Below are positions 6,806 through 13,884 of a stretch of 17,750 nt of DNA, piece by piece. The position numbers and the translations under genes were made by a program. This DNA comes from Candidatus Bipolaricaulota bacterium. GTDB lineage: Bacteria; Bipolaricaulota; Bipolaricaulia; M55B111. The first letter of the stretch is position 1; each line of letters starts with the position of its first letter. The notes under the pieces were generated by a model. It saw nothing but the letters and a program-made list of their open reading frames with translations, made no database searches and had not been told where the DNA came from. Location of the stretch: the NCBI GenBank assembly GCA_018334615.1, contig JAGXLP010000009.1, positions 1-17,750 of the forward strand, given 5' to 3'.

Positions 6806-8713
6806 ATGCCCAAGGTCAAGTTTTCCGTTATGGATAGACTGGTCGACGTGGAGGTTCCAGAGGGGACGACTTTGCTTGACGCCGCTTCCGATGCAGACCT
6901 TCATATCAATAGTATCTGTGGCGGCGAAGGAATTTGCGGCAAGTGTAAGGTAAAGGTGGAGGAAGGGGACGTACGAGCCGGTTCTACAACAACGTTAAGC
7001 CGGGAGGAGATCAAGTCGGGATATACACTTGCTTGCCAAACTTTTATCCAGGGTGACGTAAAAGTCCGTCTTCCACCCGAGAGTGCCGCCGGACAGGGGA
7101 AAATCCTGGTTGACGAAGATGCTCAGCGGTTTAAGGCGCTTACTTCGGTGGGTGTGGGAAGTTCGGTGAGTTACGAGCCCTTGATCGAAAAACATTACTT
7201 AGATATCCCCGAGCCTTCGTTAAAAGATAATCTATCCGACCACAGGAGAATCTACCGGGAGCTAAGGCGTAAGAAAGACATTCCCATAATGCAAACCGGG
7301 TTGAAGGTTTTCAAGCGGTCTTCATCCCTGCTGAGAGAAAACGATTGGAAGATAACCGCCACGCTCGGAAGGAGGGGGGACACCACTGAAGTTATCCAGC
7401 TGGAGGGTGGAGATACATCTGATACCAACTACGGAGTTGCGGTGGATATAGGTACTACCACGGTAGTTGCCCATCTAGTTGACCTGGTGAGTTCGGAAAC
7501 CATTGACGCCGAGGCCAAATATAATTCTCAAATGAAATACGGAGAGGAAATAACCCGGAGAATCCATCACGTCGAGGAAGAGGGACGTGAAGACTTGCAA
7601 GATACCATTGCGGAGGATATTAACGACCTAATTTACGTATTGGTTGACAGGAAAGGGGTCAACCTTAAGGATCTTACTTCCATTATGTGTTCGGGTAATA
7701 CGGCGATGATGCATTTCCTACTTGGACTTGAGGCGTCAAACATCAGAAAGAAACCTTACGTGCCAAACACTACTCGCCCCCCACCTATTCGGGCAGCGGA
7801 GGTAGGGATTAAGATCAATCCCAGAGGTCTGTTGTATTTCATGCCCGCCATTGGTGGCTGGGTGGGAGGCGACGTGACCTCAGGTGTACTTTCGACGGGA
7901 ATTCATAAGAGCGAGAAGTTGTCCATGTTGACCGATATCGGGACCAACGGCGAGATTCTCATTGGGAACAAGGACTGGATGATGAGTTGTGCGGCCTCCG
8001 CCGGGCCCGCCTTTGAGGGTAGTGGTATAAGATCGGGAATGAGGGCGAGTAAAGGGGCCATAGATAAGGTCGAAATCACCGATGACCAACTTATGTATTC
8101 AGTAATCGGAAGCACAAAACCAAAGGGGATATGTGGATCAGGATTTATTGACCTGGTCGCGTCGTTGTTTGAGGGAGGTTACGTAAATAGATCCGGAAAG
8201 TTAGTTCCGGAAAACTCGGATCGAATACAGCAGGAAGATGGTGAGCTAAAGATCGTTATGGTTGAATCATCCGAGACCAAGGGGACTGGAGAACTGGCCG
8301 TGTATCAGTCGGAGATCAAAAATTTGATAAACGCGAAGGCCGCGATTTATGCCGGCGCCCGAATATTAATGAAGAGCCTGGAGCTGGAGCTGGAGGATCT
8401 CGACCGGCTTTTGATTGCGGGAGGGTTCGGTTCCTACCTGGACAGGGAAAAGGCCAAAACTCTCGGGTTAATTCCGGACATTCCCTCGGATAAAGTTAAA
8501 TTCGTCGGCAACACTTCGATTATAGGGGCAAAGATGTCTCTGCTGTCCCAGCAGGCTTACGACCAGAGCCATGAAATTTCCGAATCCGTAACTTATTACG
8601 ATTTGATAGATTATCCCGATTATTTCGAAGAGTTTACTGCCGCGAAATTCCTTCCACATACGGATCTTAGTCAGTTTAGTTCGGTAGCTGTCAAAAACCG
8701 GGAGGGTGATTAA
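6806..8713 (+). CDS. acsV: Reductive activator of CFeSP (RACo-type, 2Fe-2S plus ASKHA ATPase)
   Basis: The 635-residue protein begins with a plant-type [2Fe-2S] ferredoxin domain, with C38, C44, C47 and C77 (C-x5-C-x2-C-x29-C). A linker and then an ASKHA-fold ATPase follow, with phosphate motif VAVDIGTTT (211-219), SGNTAMMHFLLG and LTDIGTNGEILI; a further glycine-rich IAGGFGSYL segment lies near the C-terminus. RACo proteins use ATP to drive the uphill reduction of Co(II) corrinoid in CFeSP back to Co(I) after accidental oxidation. The N-terminal cluster is the electron entry. Its place right after acsC agrees with that role. The ribosome binding site upstream of ATG 6806 is weak, so coupling to acsC may matter. 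The 3' end overlaps the next gene's possible start by 8 nt. Confidence 0.94.
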   Translation: MPKVKFSVMDRLVDVEVPEGTTLLDAASDADLHINSICGGEGICGKCKVKVEEGDVRAGSTTTLSREEIKSGYTLACQTFIQGDVKVRLPPESAAGQGKILVDEDAQRFKALTSVGVGSSVSYEPLIEKHYLDIPEPSLKDNLSDHRRIYRELRRKKDIPIMQTGLKVFKRSSSLLRENDWKITATLGRRGDTTEVIQLEGGDTSDTNYGVAVDIGTTTVVAHLVDLVSSETIDAEAKYNSQMKYGEEITRRIHHVEEEGREDLQDTIAEDINDLIYVLVDRKGVNLKDLTSIMCSGNTAMMHFLLGLEASNIRKKPYVPNTTRPPPIRAAEVGIKINPRGLLYFMPAIGGWVGGDVTSGVLSTGIHKSEKLSMLTDIGTNGEILIGNKDWMMSCAASAGPAFEGSGIRSGMRASKGAIDKVEITDDQLMYSVIGSTKPKGICGSGFIDLVASLFEGGYVNRSGKLVPENSDRIQQEDGELKIVMVESSETKGTGELAVYQSEIKNLINAKAAIYAGARILMKSLELELEDLDRLLIAGGFGSYLDREKAKTLGLIPDIPSDKVKFVGNTSIIGAKMSLLSQQAYDQSHEISESVTYYDLIDYPDYFEEFTAAKFLPHTDLSQFSSVAVKNREGD

Positions 8714-9548
8714 CATTAACGATTTGACTGATTTACAAAAGGGACAGGACCGCCGAAAAGACGCTTTCACGATCGCCGTTGCGGGGAAGGGCGGTACCGG
8801 CAAGACGACTCTGGCCGGTCTGATAATTCGGGTTCTGGTGGAAAGGGAGCTGGGATCTGTTCTGGCGGTTGATGCGGACCCGAACGCCAACCTGAACGAA
8901 CTTCTCGGATTTGAGGTCCAGGGGACAATCGGGCAGCTCGAGGCCGAGGTTCTGGAAGACGACGGCGAGATCCCGCCCGGGATGACCAAGAAAAGATGGA
9001 TGGAGTACAACCTGCAACAGATACTTGCCGAGGGTAAAGGAAAGGATTTACTTGTAATGGGACGGGGAGAAGGGCCCAGCTGTTACTGTGCGGTTAATAA
9101 CATCCTGCGGGAGTACATGGTTAATTTATCGAAGAACTACGACTTCGTGGTCATGGATAACGAAGCCGGAATGGAACACCTGTCTCGTAGGACGACTTCG
9201 GGTGTCGATGCGCTGATGGTGACCAGTACTGAAAATCCAGTGGCGATTAAATCCGCTCAAAGAATCAACGAATTGGTCAAAGATCTTGGGATCCAAGTGG
9301 AGAAAAGTTATCTCGTTCTTAACGATATTTCGAAAGAACTTCCCGAGAGGACGGATAAAGAGATTGACAAGTTAGGTCTTGAGCGACTGGCAGAGATTCC
9401 CAGAGACGAAAGTATTTTGGAACTTTGCCGTGAGGGAGAGCCGATTGATCAGCTCAACCCTGAATCACCTTCGCTGAAAGTTGTGGGCCGACTGGTGGAG
9501 GAAATTCTGCCGGACTCCATGAAAACCCCGAAGGCTGACCGGCTTTAG
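8706..9548 (+). CDS. cooC: CooC/AcsF-type nickel-insertion ATPase (copy 2)
   Basis: This second CooC-family ATPase has 280 residues if it starts at GTG 8706. The P-loop GKGGTGKTT is at about 27-35, VDADPNANLNELLG at 55-68, the C126-Y-C128 metal motif in PSCYCAVNNILRE, and DNEAGMEHLSRRTT at 151-164. It is clearly divergent from copy 1 (different CxC context, about 20 extra N-terminal residues, an insert near 85-110), so it is not a recent duplicate. Two such ATPases in one operon suggest separate clients, for example ACS and CODH (inference). The start is uncertain: GGGAGGGTGAT (8700-8710) is a strong ribosome binding site but lies on top of GTG 8706. An in-frame ATT at 8715 has the right spacing, and TTG 8724 is farther. 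The GTG would overlap the acsV stop by 8 nt. Confidence 0.9.
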   Translation: MININDLTDLQKGQDRRKDAFTIAVAGKGGTGKTTLAGLIIRVLVERELGSVLAVDADPNANLNELLGFEVQGTIGQLEAEVLEDDGEIPPGMTKKRWMEYNLQQILAEGKGKDLLVMGRGEGPSCYCAVNNILREYMVNLSKNYDFVVMDNEAGMEHLSRRTTSGVDALMVTSTENPVAIKSAQRINELVKDLGIQVEKSYLVLNDISKELPERTDKEIDKLGLERLAEIPRDESILELCREGEPIDQLNPESPSLKVVGRLVEEILPDSMKTPKADRL

Positions 9549-9552
9549 CCGG
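9539..9552 (+). other. GC hairpin across the stop codon of the second cooC gene
   Basis: CCGGC (9539-9543) pairs with GCCGG (9548-9552) around a TTTA loop, with the TAG stop inside. No T-run follows, so it is not an intrinsic terminator. It could be an RNA-processing or stability element between cooC and acsD within the operon transcript. Confidence 0.3.
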
Positions 9553-9586
9553 AAAGATAAACGATAACCCGGAGGTTTTGAGGTTT

Positions 9587-10561
9587 ATGCAAATACCAGA
9601 TGTTAAATCCGAATGGGATAATGAGATCAGTACGGTAAAGATTGGTGCCACCGAAAAAGAAGGAGGGACGAGATCGGCTAACATCTCGGTGGGCGGGGAG
9701 ACTACTTTACCCTTCCTTCACTTTGAGGGGTCTACCCCGCATCGTCCCGTTCTCGCCATGGAGGTCTGGGATATCCCGCCAGACAGTTGGCCGCCGGTGG
9801 CGAGAGAGCAAATTGAGGGGGTAATGGAAGACCCGGTAGAGTGGGCTCAGAAGTGCGAGGAGGAATTCGAGCCGGATTTGGTCTGTCTCAAGTTGAAAGG
9901 CTGTGATCCTTTTGGCCAAGACAAAAGCCCGGAGGAAGCGGCAAAGCTCGTCGAAAAGGTAATCGAGGCAACTTCGATTCCTTTAATCGTCTGGGGTTGC
10001 GGGGATGACGACAAGGATAACGAGGTGTTTACTCTGGTTTCACCGGCTGCCGCGGGGGAGAATTGCCTTCTCGGCACTATTACTGAGGATAACTACCGCA
10101 CACTAGCGGCTTTGAGCAAGGCCGACGGCCATAAAATTGTCGCCGAATCACCGGTGGATATTAATATGGCCAAACAGGTCAATACTCTGGCGCTGGATAT
10201 CGGATTCGAGCTCGAGAATCTGGTCATATTCCCCAATTCTCCCGCCCTGGGTTACGGTATCGAGTACGTTTATTCCATCATGGAGCGAACCAGGCTGGCG
10301 GGGTTGAAGGGAGACCGACTGATGGCTCAGCCAATCCTCGCCAATATCGGAGGCGAGGTCTGGGGGACCAAGGAGGCAAAAATTCCGGAAGAGGAAAAAC
10401 CAGAGTGGGGAGATCACCGGAAACGGGGGCCAATGTGGGAGGCGACGACCGCCTTTACCTACCTCCAGTCGGGAGCCGATATCGTGGTCATGCGTCATCC
10501 TGAATCCATCAAAGCGACCAAACTAATGATCGAAAGACTAATGGAAGGGAGAGGTGAATGA
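9587..10561 (+). CDS. acsD: Corrinoid iron-sulfur protein small (delta) subunit
   Basis: The 324-residue TIM-barrel protein shows AcsD hallmarks: early 'EVWDIPPDSWPPV', 'PDLVCLKLKGCDPFGQDKS', 'PLIVWGCGDDDKDNEV', 'ENCLLGTITEDNYRTLAA', 'NSPALGYGIEYVYSIMERTRLAGLKGD' and 'ADIVVMRHPESI'. It pairs with AcsC; in known CFeSP structures the corrinoid lies at the interface between this barrel and the large-subunit C-terminal domain, and the small subunit helps dock AcsE. ATG 9587 is chosen with GGAGG at 9571-9575, an 11-nt spacing. An in-frame TTG at 9578 is only 2 nt from the GGAGG. It is followed closely by acsE, its functional partner. Confidence 0.96.
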   Translation: MQIPDVKSEWDNEISTVKIGATEKEGGTRSANISVGGETTLPFLHFEGSTPHRPVLAMEVWDIPPDSWPPVAREQIEGVMEDPVEWAQKCEEEFEPDLVCLKLKGCDPFGQDKSPEEAAKLVEKVIEATSIPLIVWGCGDDDKDNEVFTLVSPAAAGENCLLGTITEDNYRTLAALSKADGHKIVAESPVDINMAKQVNTLALDIGFELENLVIFPNSPALGYGIEYVYSIMERTRLAGLKGDRLMAQPILANIGGEVWGTKEAKIPEEEKPEWGDHRKRGPMWEATTAFTYLQSGADIVVMRHPESIKATKLMIERLMEGRGE

Positions 10562-10599
10562 TTCCTTTAAGCTGCTTTGACCACAGGGGGAGGTAAATA

Positions 10600-11385
10600 A
10601 TGATCCTCATCGGAGAAAGAATTAACGCCGGTTTTGACCCGGTGGCTCAGGCGTTAAAAGACAGGAACGCCGAAAACATTAGAGATTTGGCCCGAAAGCA
10701 GGAGGAGGCGGGAGCGGATTACCTGGATATAAACATGGGCGCTATATCGAAAGATCCCGAAGACATGGTCTGGCTGGTGAAGACCGTGCAGGAAGCCGTT
10801 GATATCGGAATATCGATCGATTCTCAGAAGCCGGAAATCGTGGAACCCGCGCTCCAGGTTTGCGAGAATGACTCGTTAATCAATTCTACTACTGCGGTAG
10901 AGGAGAAATTGGACGGTCTGGTTCCTCTCGCCGTCGATTATGACGCCTCGATTATTGGGGTCACCAGCGGAGAAGGAGGTGCTCCACAGGACGTAAATGG
11001 CCGGCTCGAACACGCCGCCACAATATTTTCCAGAGCGACGGGGGCGGGAATACCTCCCGGAAATCTGTTCCTGGATCCGGTAGCGATGCCGCTAAAATTC
11101 ATGCAGGAACAGGCATCCAATCTGTTAAAGTCAATTCATCAGATTTCCAATATCTCCGACCCTCCCCCACACATCTCTCTGGGTATCAGCAACATCTCTT
11201 CTGATGCGACCGAGAGGAGCTTGATAAATCGGACCTTTTTGGTGATGGCGATGGCGGTTGGATTGGACGCCGCAATTTGTGACGTCACTGACCCGAAACT
11301 AGTTGAATCCGTGGCGACCGCGGAAATGATATTGAATAACGAAATTTACAGTGACTCTTTCGTTGAAACCTATCGTATGGCCTAA
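10600..11385 (+). CDS. acsE: Methyl-tetrahydrofolate:CFeSP methyltransferase
   Basis: At 261 residues it has the family's length and a dihydropteroate-synthase-like pterin-binding barrel. It transfers the methyl group of 5-methyl-tetrahydrofolate to Co(I) of CFeSP. Known pterin-site residues of Moorella MeTr (D75, N96, D160, N199) appear here one position earlier: D74 in ISIDSQKP, N95 in LINSTTA, D159 in FLDPVAMP and N198 in GISNISS. YLDINMG (41-47) is also conserved. N198 matches the Asn implicated in proton transfer to the pterin. GGGGGAGGT lies just ahead of ATG 10600. The gene lies between acsD and cooS; the 51-nt gap to cooS carries a potential RNA switch described separately. Confidence 0.97.
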   Translation: MILIGERINAGFDPVAQALKDRNAENIRDLARKQEEAGADYLDINMGAISKDPEDMVWLVKTVQEAVDIGISIDSQKPEIVEPALQVCENDSLINSTTAVEEKLDGLVPLAVDYDASIIGVTSGEGGAPQDVNGRLEHAATIFSRATGAGIPPGNLFLDPVAMPLKFMQEQASNLLKSIHQISNISDPPPHISLGISNISSDATERSLINRTFLVMAMAVGLDAAICDVTDPKLVESVATAEMILNNEIYSDSFVETYRMA

Positions 11386-11392
11386 AAGTTCG

Positions 11393-11433
11393 TCCTCAGG
11401 GTTAACTGAGGCAAAAGAACCATTAACCGAGGA
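11393..11433 (+). promoter_or_regulatory. Putative bistable RNA element in the cooS translation start region
   Basis: Two mutually exclusive structures can be read directly. In one, CCTCAG (11394-11399) pairs with CTGAGG (11406-11411) around the 6-nt loop GGTTAA, leaving the cooS ribosome binding site GAGGAGG (11429-11435) free. The loop GGTTAA can additionally pair with TTAACC (11423-11428), giving an H-type pseudoknot with an A-rich connecting strand. In the other, TCCTC (11393-11397) pairs with GAGGA (11429-11433) and GGTTAA (11400-11405) with TTAACC (11423-11428). That makes an 11-pair helix with one 2-nt bulge, which buries the ribosome binding site. The pairing is exact; ligand and regulation are unknown. 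It matches no riboswitch class I can name. Confidence 0.45.
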
Positions 11434-11439
11434 GGAATG

Positions 11440-13368
11440 ATGACTGACGACAAAGAAAAAAACGCCGAAAAGAAAAGCGTGGATCCAGCTTCAGTTGAAA
11501 TGCTCGGGGTGGCAGAAGAGGACGACGATTTAGAATCTGCGTGGGATAGATATGAAAACATGCAACCCCAGTGCCGGTTTGGTGAAGAAGGCATTTGCTG
11601 TCGAATTTGCAGTATGGGGCCCTGTAGAATCGTTCCTGAAAAATCGGAAACCGGCGTATGCGGCGCTACTGCCGATACAATTGCCGCAAGAAACCTGGTA
11701 AGAATGATAGCCGGAGGTGCGGCAGCACACTCGGATCACGGGCGAGACGTCGTCCATACCTTAACTGAAGCCATAGAAGGGGAGAATCCCGACTATGAAG
11801 TGAAGGATTACGACAAGTTGAACAAGCTGGCCAGGGACTTTGGTATAGAGGAAGAGAACGGGAAGAAGAATTACCTGGCTCAAAAGGTTGCTGAAGTCAG
11901 TTTGGGCGAGTTTGGTCGGCAGAAGGAAACTCTGATATTGCCCGAACGAGCCCCGGATGAGAGATATGAATTGTGGAAGGAAGAAGGAATTATGCCCAGA
12001 GGAATTGACAGAGAAGTGGTCGAGATTATGCACAGAACCCACATGGGGGTGGACACCGACTACCGAAATCTTCTCAAACAGGGTCTTAGATGTGCCCTTG
12101 GAGATGGGTGGGGTGGATCGATGATTGCCACCGAACTGCAGGACGTCCTATTTGGTACCCCGGAACCACTCCGGGCGAGGGTTAATTTGGGCGTTCTCGA
12201 GGAAAATTCGGTAAATCTCATCGTTCACGGCCACGAGCCAGCGCTTTCGGAGGTATTTACTCAAGCTGCCAGGGACCCCGAACTCATAAATCTTGCCGAG
12301 GAAGAAGGCGCAGAGGGTATAAACGTTGCCGGAATATGCTGTACCGCCAACGAAATTCTCATGAGACACGGAATACCCATTGCGGGGAACTTTCTCCAGC
12401 AAGAACTTGCGATCATGACGGGAATTGTGGATTTAATGATGGTGGACGTCCAGTGTATTATGCCTGCTCTGTCAGAGGTTGCGGATAACTTTCACACCGA
12501 CCTCGTTAGCACATCACCCAAGGCAAAATTTCCCGGGGTAGAGCACGTAGAGTTCACCGAAGAAAACGCCCTGCAGGTCGCGAAGGATATAGTAAAGAAG
12601 GGAGTAACGAACTTCTCTAACCGTGAAAGCGAGAAAAGTAAAGTGCCGGAGGAGGCGGAAGGGCTTATAGGAGGGTTTACTTCGGAGTCCGTATTCGACT
12701 TTCTCGGTGGGACATACCGAGCTACCTACAGGCCACTTAACGATGCCATAATAGACGGACGTCTCAGAGGCGCGGCCGGTGTTGTCGGCTGCAATAACCC
12801 GGACACCTGTCACGATTATGGCCATACAAAGATGGCCAGGGAGTTAATCAAAAACGACGTTCTGGTTGTGGCTACCGGTTGTTCCGCGATTGCCGATGGT
12901 AAGGATGGTTTAATGAAACCCGATGTTGCTTTTGAACTCGCCGGCGAAGGCCTCGAGGAAGTATGTCGAGCCGTAGGAATTCCTCCCGTACTTCATCTCG
13001 GTTCCTGTGTCGACAATAGCAGAATTCTAACCCTGTTGTCGAATATGGTTGCCGAAGGGGGATTGGGAGATGATATTTCGGATTTACCGGTTGCCGGAGC
13101 TGCCCCGGAGTGGATGAGCGAGAAGGCGGTCTCTATTGGGTTCTACTTCGTTGCTTCGGGGGTATTTACGGTACTAAACCAACCCTTCCCCGTAACGGGT
13201 TCGAAGAACGTTATCCAATATCTCACCGATGAAGTTGAAGATATAGTCGGGGGCAAATTTGCGTTCGAGCAGGACCCGGTAAAGGCGGCTCATCTGATGA
13301 TCGATCAGATAGAAGAAAAGAGAGAAGACCTCAGTTTAAAACCGGTGATGTACCAGGTTGAAGATTAA
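11440..13368 (+). CDS. cooS: Anaerobic Ni-Fe carbon monoxide dehydrogenase (CODH/ACS beta subunit)
   Basis: The 642-residue protein interconverts CO2 and CO at the [NiFe4S4] C-cluster; the symbol acsA is equally valid. The D- and B-cluster cysteines are at 45, 53, 54, 57, 62 and 74 (QCRFGEEGICCRICSMGPC...GVCGA), with the same spacing as in Rhodospirillum CooS. C-cluster ligand segments are all present: VHGHEP (about 263-268), ICCTANE (299-305), DVQC339, VGC451NN, TGC481SAIADG and GSC523VDN. ATG 11440 is preferred over ATG 11437, which is only 1 nt from GGAGG (11431-11435). It is likely the CODH partner of AcsB, supplying CO through the internal tunnel. It is placed at the far end of the operon from acsB, and a possible RNA switch covers its ribosome binding site, so its synthesis may be set separately from the other subunits (inference). 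Confidence 0.97.
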   Translation: MTDDKEKNAEKKSVDPASVEMLGVAEEDDDLESAWDRYENMQPQCRFGEEGICCRICSMGPCRIVPEKSETGVCGATADTIAARNLVRMIAGGAAAHSDHGRDVVHTLTEAIEGENPDYEVKDYDKLNKLARDFGIEEENGKKNYLAQKVAEVSLGEFGRQKETLILPERAPDERYELWKEEGIMPRGIDREVVEIMHRTHMGVDTDYRNLLKQGLRCALGDGWGGSMIATELQDVLFGTPEPLRARVNLGVLEENSVNLIVHGHEPALSEVFTQAARDPELINLAEEEGAEGINVAGICCTANEILMRHGIPIAGNFLQQELAIMTGIVDLMMVDVQCIMPALSEVADNFHTDLVSTSPKAKFPGVEHVEFTEENALQVAKDIVKKGVTNFSNRESEKSKVPEEAEGLIGGFTSESVFDFLGGTYRATYRPLNDAIIDGRLRGAAGVVGCNNPDTCHDYGHTKMARELIKNDVLVVATGCSAIADGKDGLMKPDVAFELAGEGLEEVCRAVGIPPVLHLGSCVDNSRILTLLSNMVAEGGLGDDISDLPVAGAAPEWMSEKAVSIGFYFVASGVFTVLNQPFPVTGSKNVIQYLTDEVEDIVGGKFAFEQDPVKAAHLMIDQIEEKREDLSLKPVMYQVED

Positions 13369-13409
13369 CAGCCGGTCAACTTTCTGTTTTTGTCACGGAG
13401 GTGGGAACA

Positions 13410-13652
13410 ATGGCCGATAATCACCAGGAAGAGCTGGAAGAATTTATCGATTCCGAAAAGCAAATTACCCTTATGACGAATAACGGGATGAAATTAACCG
13501 GGACCGTCAAATGGCAGGACGAGCAATTCATAAACGTTCTGGGGAAGATCGAGGGGTCGGAGAGAAGGTGCACTATTGGCAAAGGGTCGTTAATCTGTTA
13601 TTACGAACACAGGGAAGAAGACGAGAGGTTTGCCACGATTAAGGATATCTGA
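13410..13652 (+). CDS. Small Sm/Hfq-like protein at the end of the acs operon
   Basis: The 80-residue product has a short N-terminal helix (EELEEFIDSEKQ) and then a pattern like Sm1 of Hfq: ITLMTNNGMKLTGTVKWQDEQFINVLGK, comparable with the E. coli Hfq segment containing [21 protein letters not shown]. The Sm2-like strand reads IGKGSLICYYEH, where Hfq has YKHAIS, so the proximal-face Lys-His pair is altered. A short acidic tail follows. I infer an Sm-fold, possibly ring-forming RNA-binding protein, divergent from true Hfq; another small beta-barrel family of this shape cannot be excluded. GGAGGT (13397-13402) fits ATG 13410 (7-nt spacing) better than the upstream in-frame GTG 13401. It lies 41 nt after cooS on the same strand with no convincing terminator between, so it is probably co-transcribed with the CODH/ACS genes. 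Confidence 0.7.
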   Translation: MADNHQEELEEFIDSEKQITLMTNNGMKLTGTVKWQDEQFINVLGKIEGSERRCTIGKGSLICYYEHREEDERFATIKDI

Positions 13653-13653
13653 A

Positions 13654-13675
13654 GCGACTAGCCCGGCATGGTCGC
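13654..13675 (+). other. Weak hairpin after the Sm-like gene
   Basis: GCGAC (13654-13658) and GTCGC (13671-13675) can pair around a 12-nt loop directly after the TGA stop. There is no following T-run, so this does not qualify as an intrinsic terminator. I see no clear terminator for the acs operon anywhere in 13653-14018. Confidence 0.25.
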
Positions 13676-13700
13676 AATCCAGATCAATTAGAAAACAGGA

Positions 13701-13820
13701 AACCTGGATGCACAGTTATTATTGAGTTACATTTGAACGGTTATCACTGCCGTAACATTTGTATATGAGCCGGGTTGGCTCTTTCACCATCAAATGTATA
13801 CTCAATTCTAGCCCCAGGTT
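13701..13820. ncRNA. Candidate multi-branched structured RNA or inverted-repeat element
   Basis: Nested complementary arms are seen. AACCTGG (13701-13707) pairs with CCAGGTT (13814-13820). Inside it, 13721-13736 pairs with 13790-13806 as 16 base pairs with a single bulged T (13799). The enclosed 53 nt can form two more hairpins: ACGG/CCGT (13737-13740 with 13750-13753) and GAGCC/GGCTC (13767-13771 with 13777-13781). Together they give a cloverleaf-like four-way shape. A second copy of ACATTTG (13755-13761) could compete with 13729-13735 for CAAATGT (13791-13797), so two folds are possible. It is not a tRNA, and I recognise no known RNA family. It could equally be a small non-autonomous repeat element; the strand is not determined. 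Confidence 0.4.
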
Positions 13821-13865
13821 GAATCCGCCGACCTTAAAGAACTTTGGCCAGATACCGGCTCTAGT

Positions 13866-13884
13866 TCAAGTTGCACCAACTTGA
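13866..13884. promoter_or_regulatory. Perfect 8-bp dyad overlapping a candidate promoter
   Basis: TCAAGTTG (13866-13873) and CAACTTGA (13877-13884) form a perfect inverted repeat with a CAC centre. It overlaps the first four bases of the candidate -35 box TTGATA (13881-13886). This is the usual geometry of a dimeric repressor operator, though it could also act as an RNA hairpin. No T-run follows it. Confidence 0.4.

Noticed and set aside
8468..9010. 180-codon minus-strand open frame
   Set aside because: It lies fully antisense to acsV and the second cooC gene, whose protein motifs are unmistakable; its product is low-complexity Ser/Pro-rich, as expected for a shadow frame.
13367..13391. AACAG/CTGTT hairpin followed by a T-run between cooS and the Sm-like gene
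   Set aside because: The 5-bp stem with a 12-nt loop is unstable, and an equally weak alternative (GTTGA/TCAAC) competes with it; at most slight attenuation.
13767..13784. GAGCC/GGCTC hairpin followed by TTT as an operon terminator
   Set aside because: The stem is only 5 bp, the T-run is 3 nt, and it is nested inside a larger structure; too weak to call.
13816..13826. AGGTTGAATCC resembling a tRNA T-arm
   Set aside because: No 5-bp T-stem, no anticodon or acceptor stem at the right distances; it is explained by the outer arm of the inverted-repeat element.
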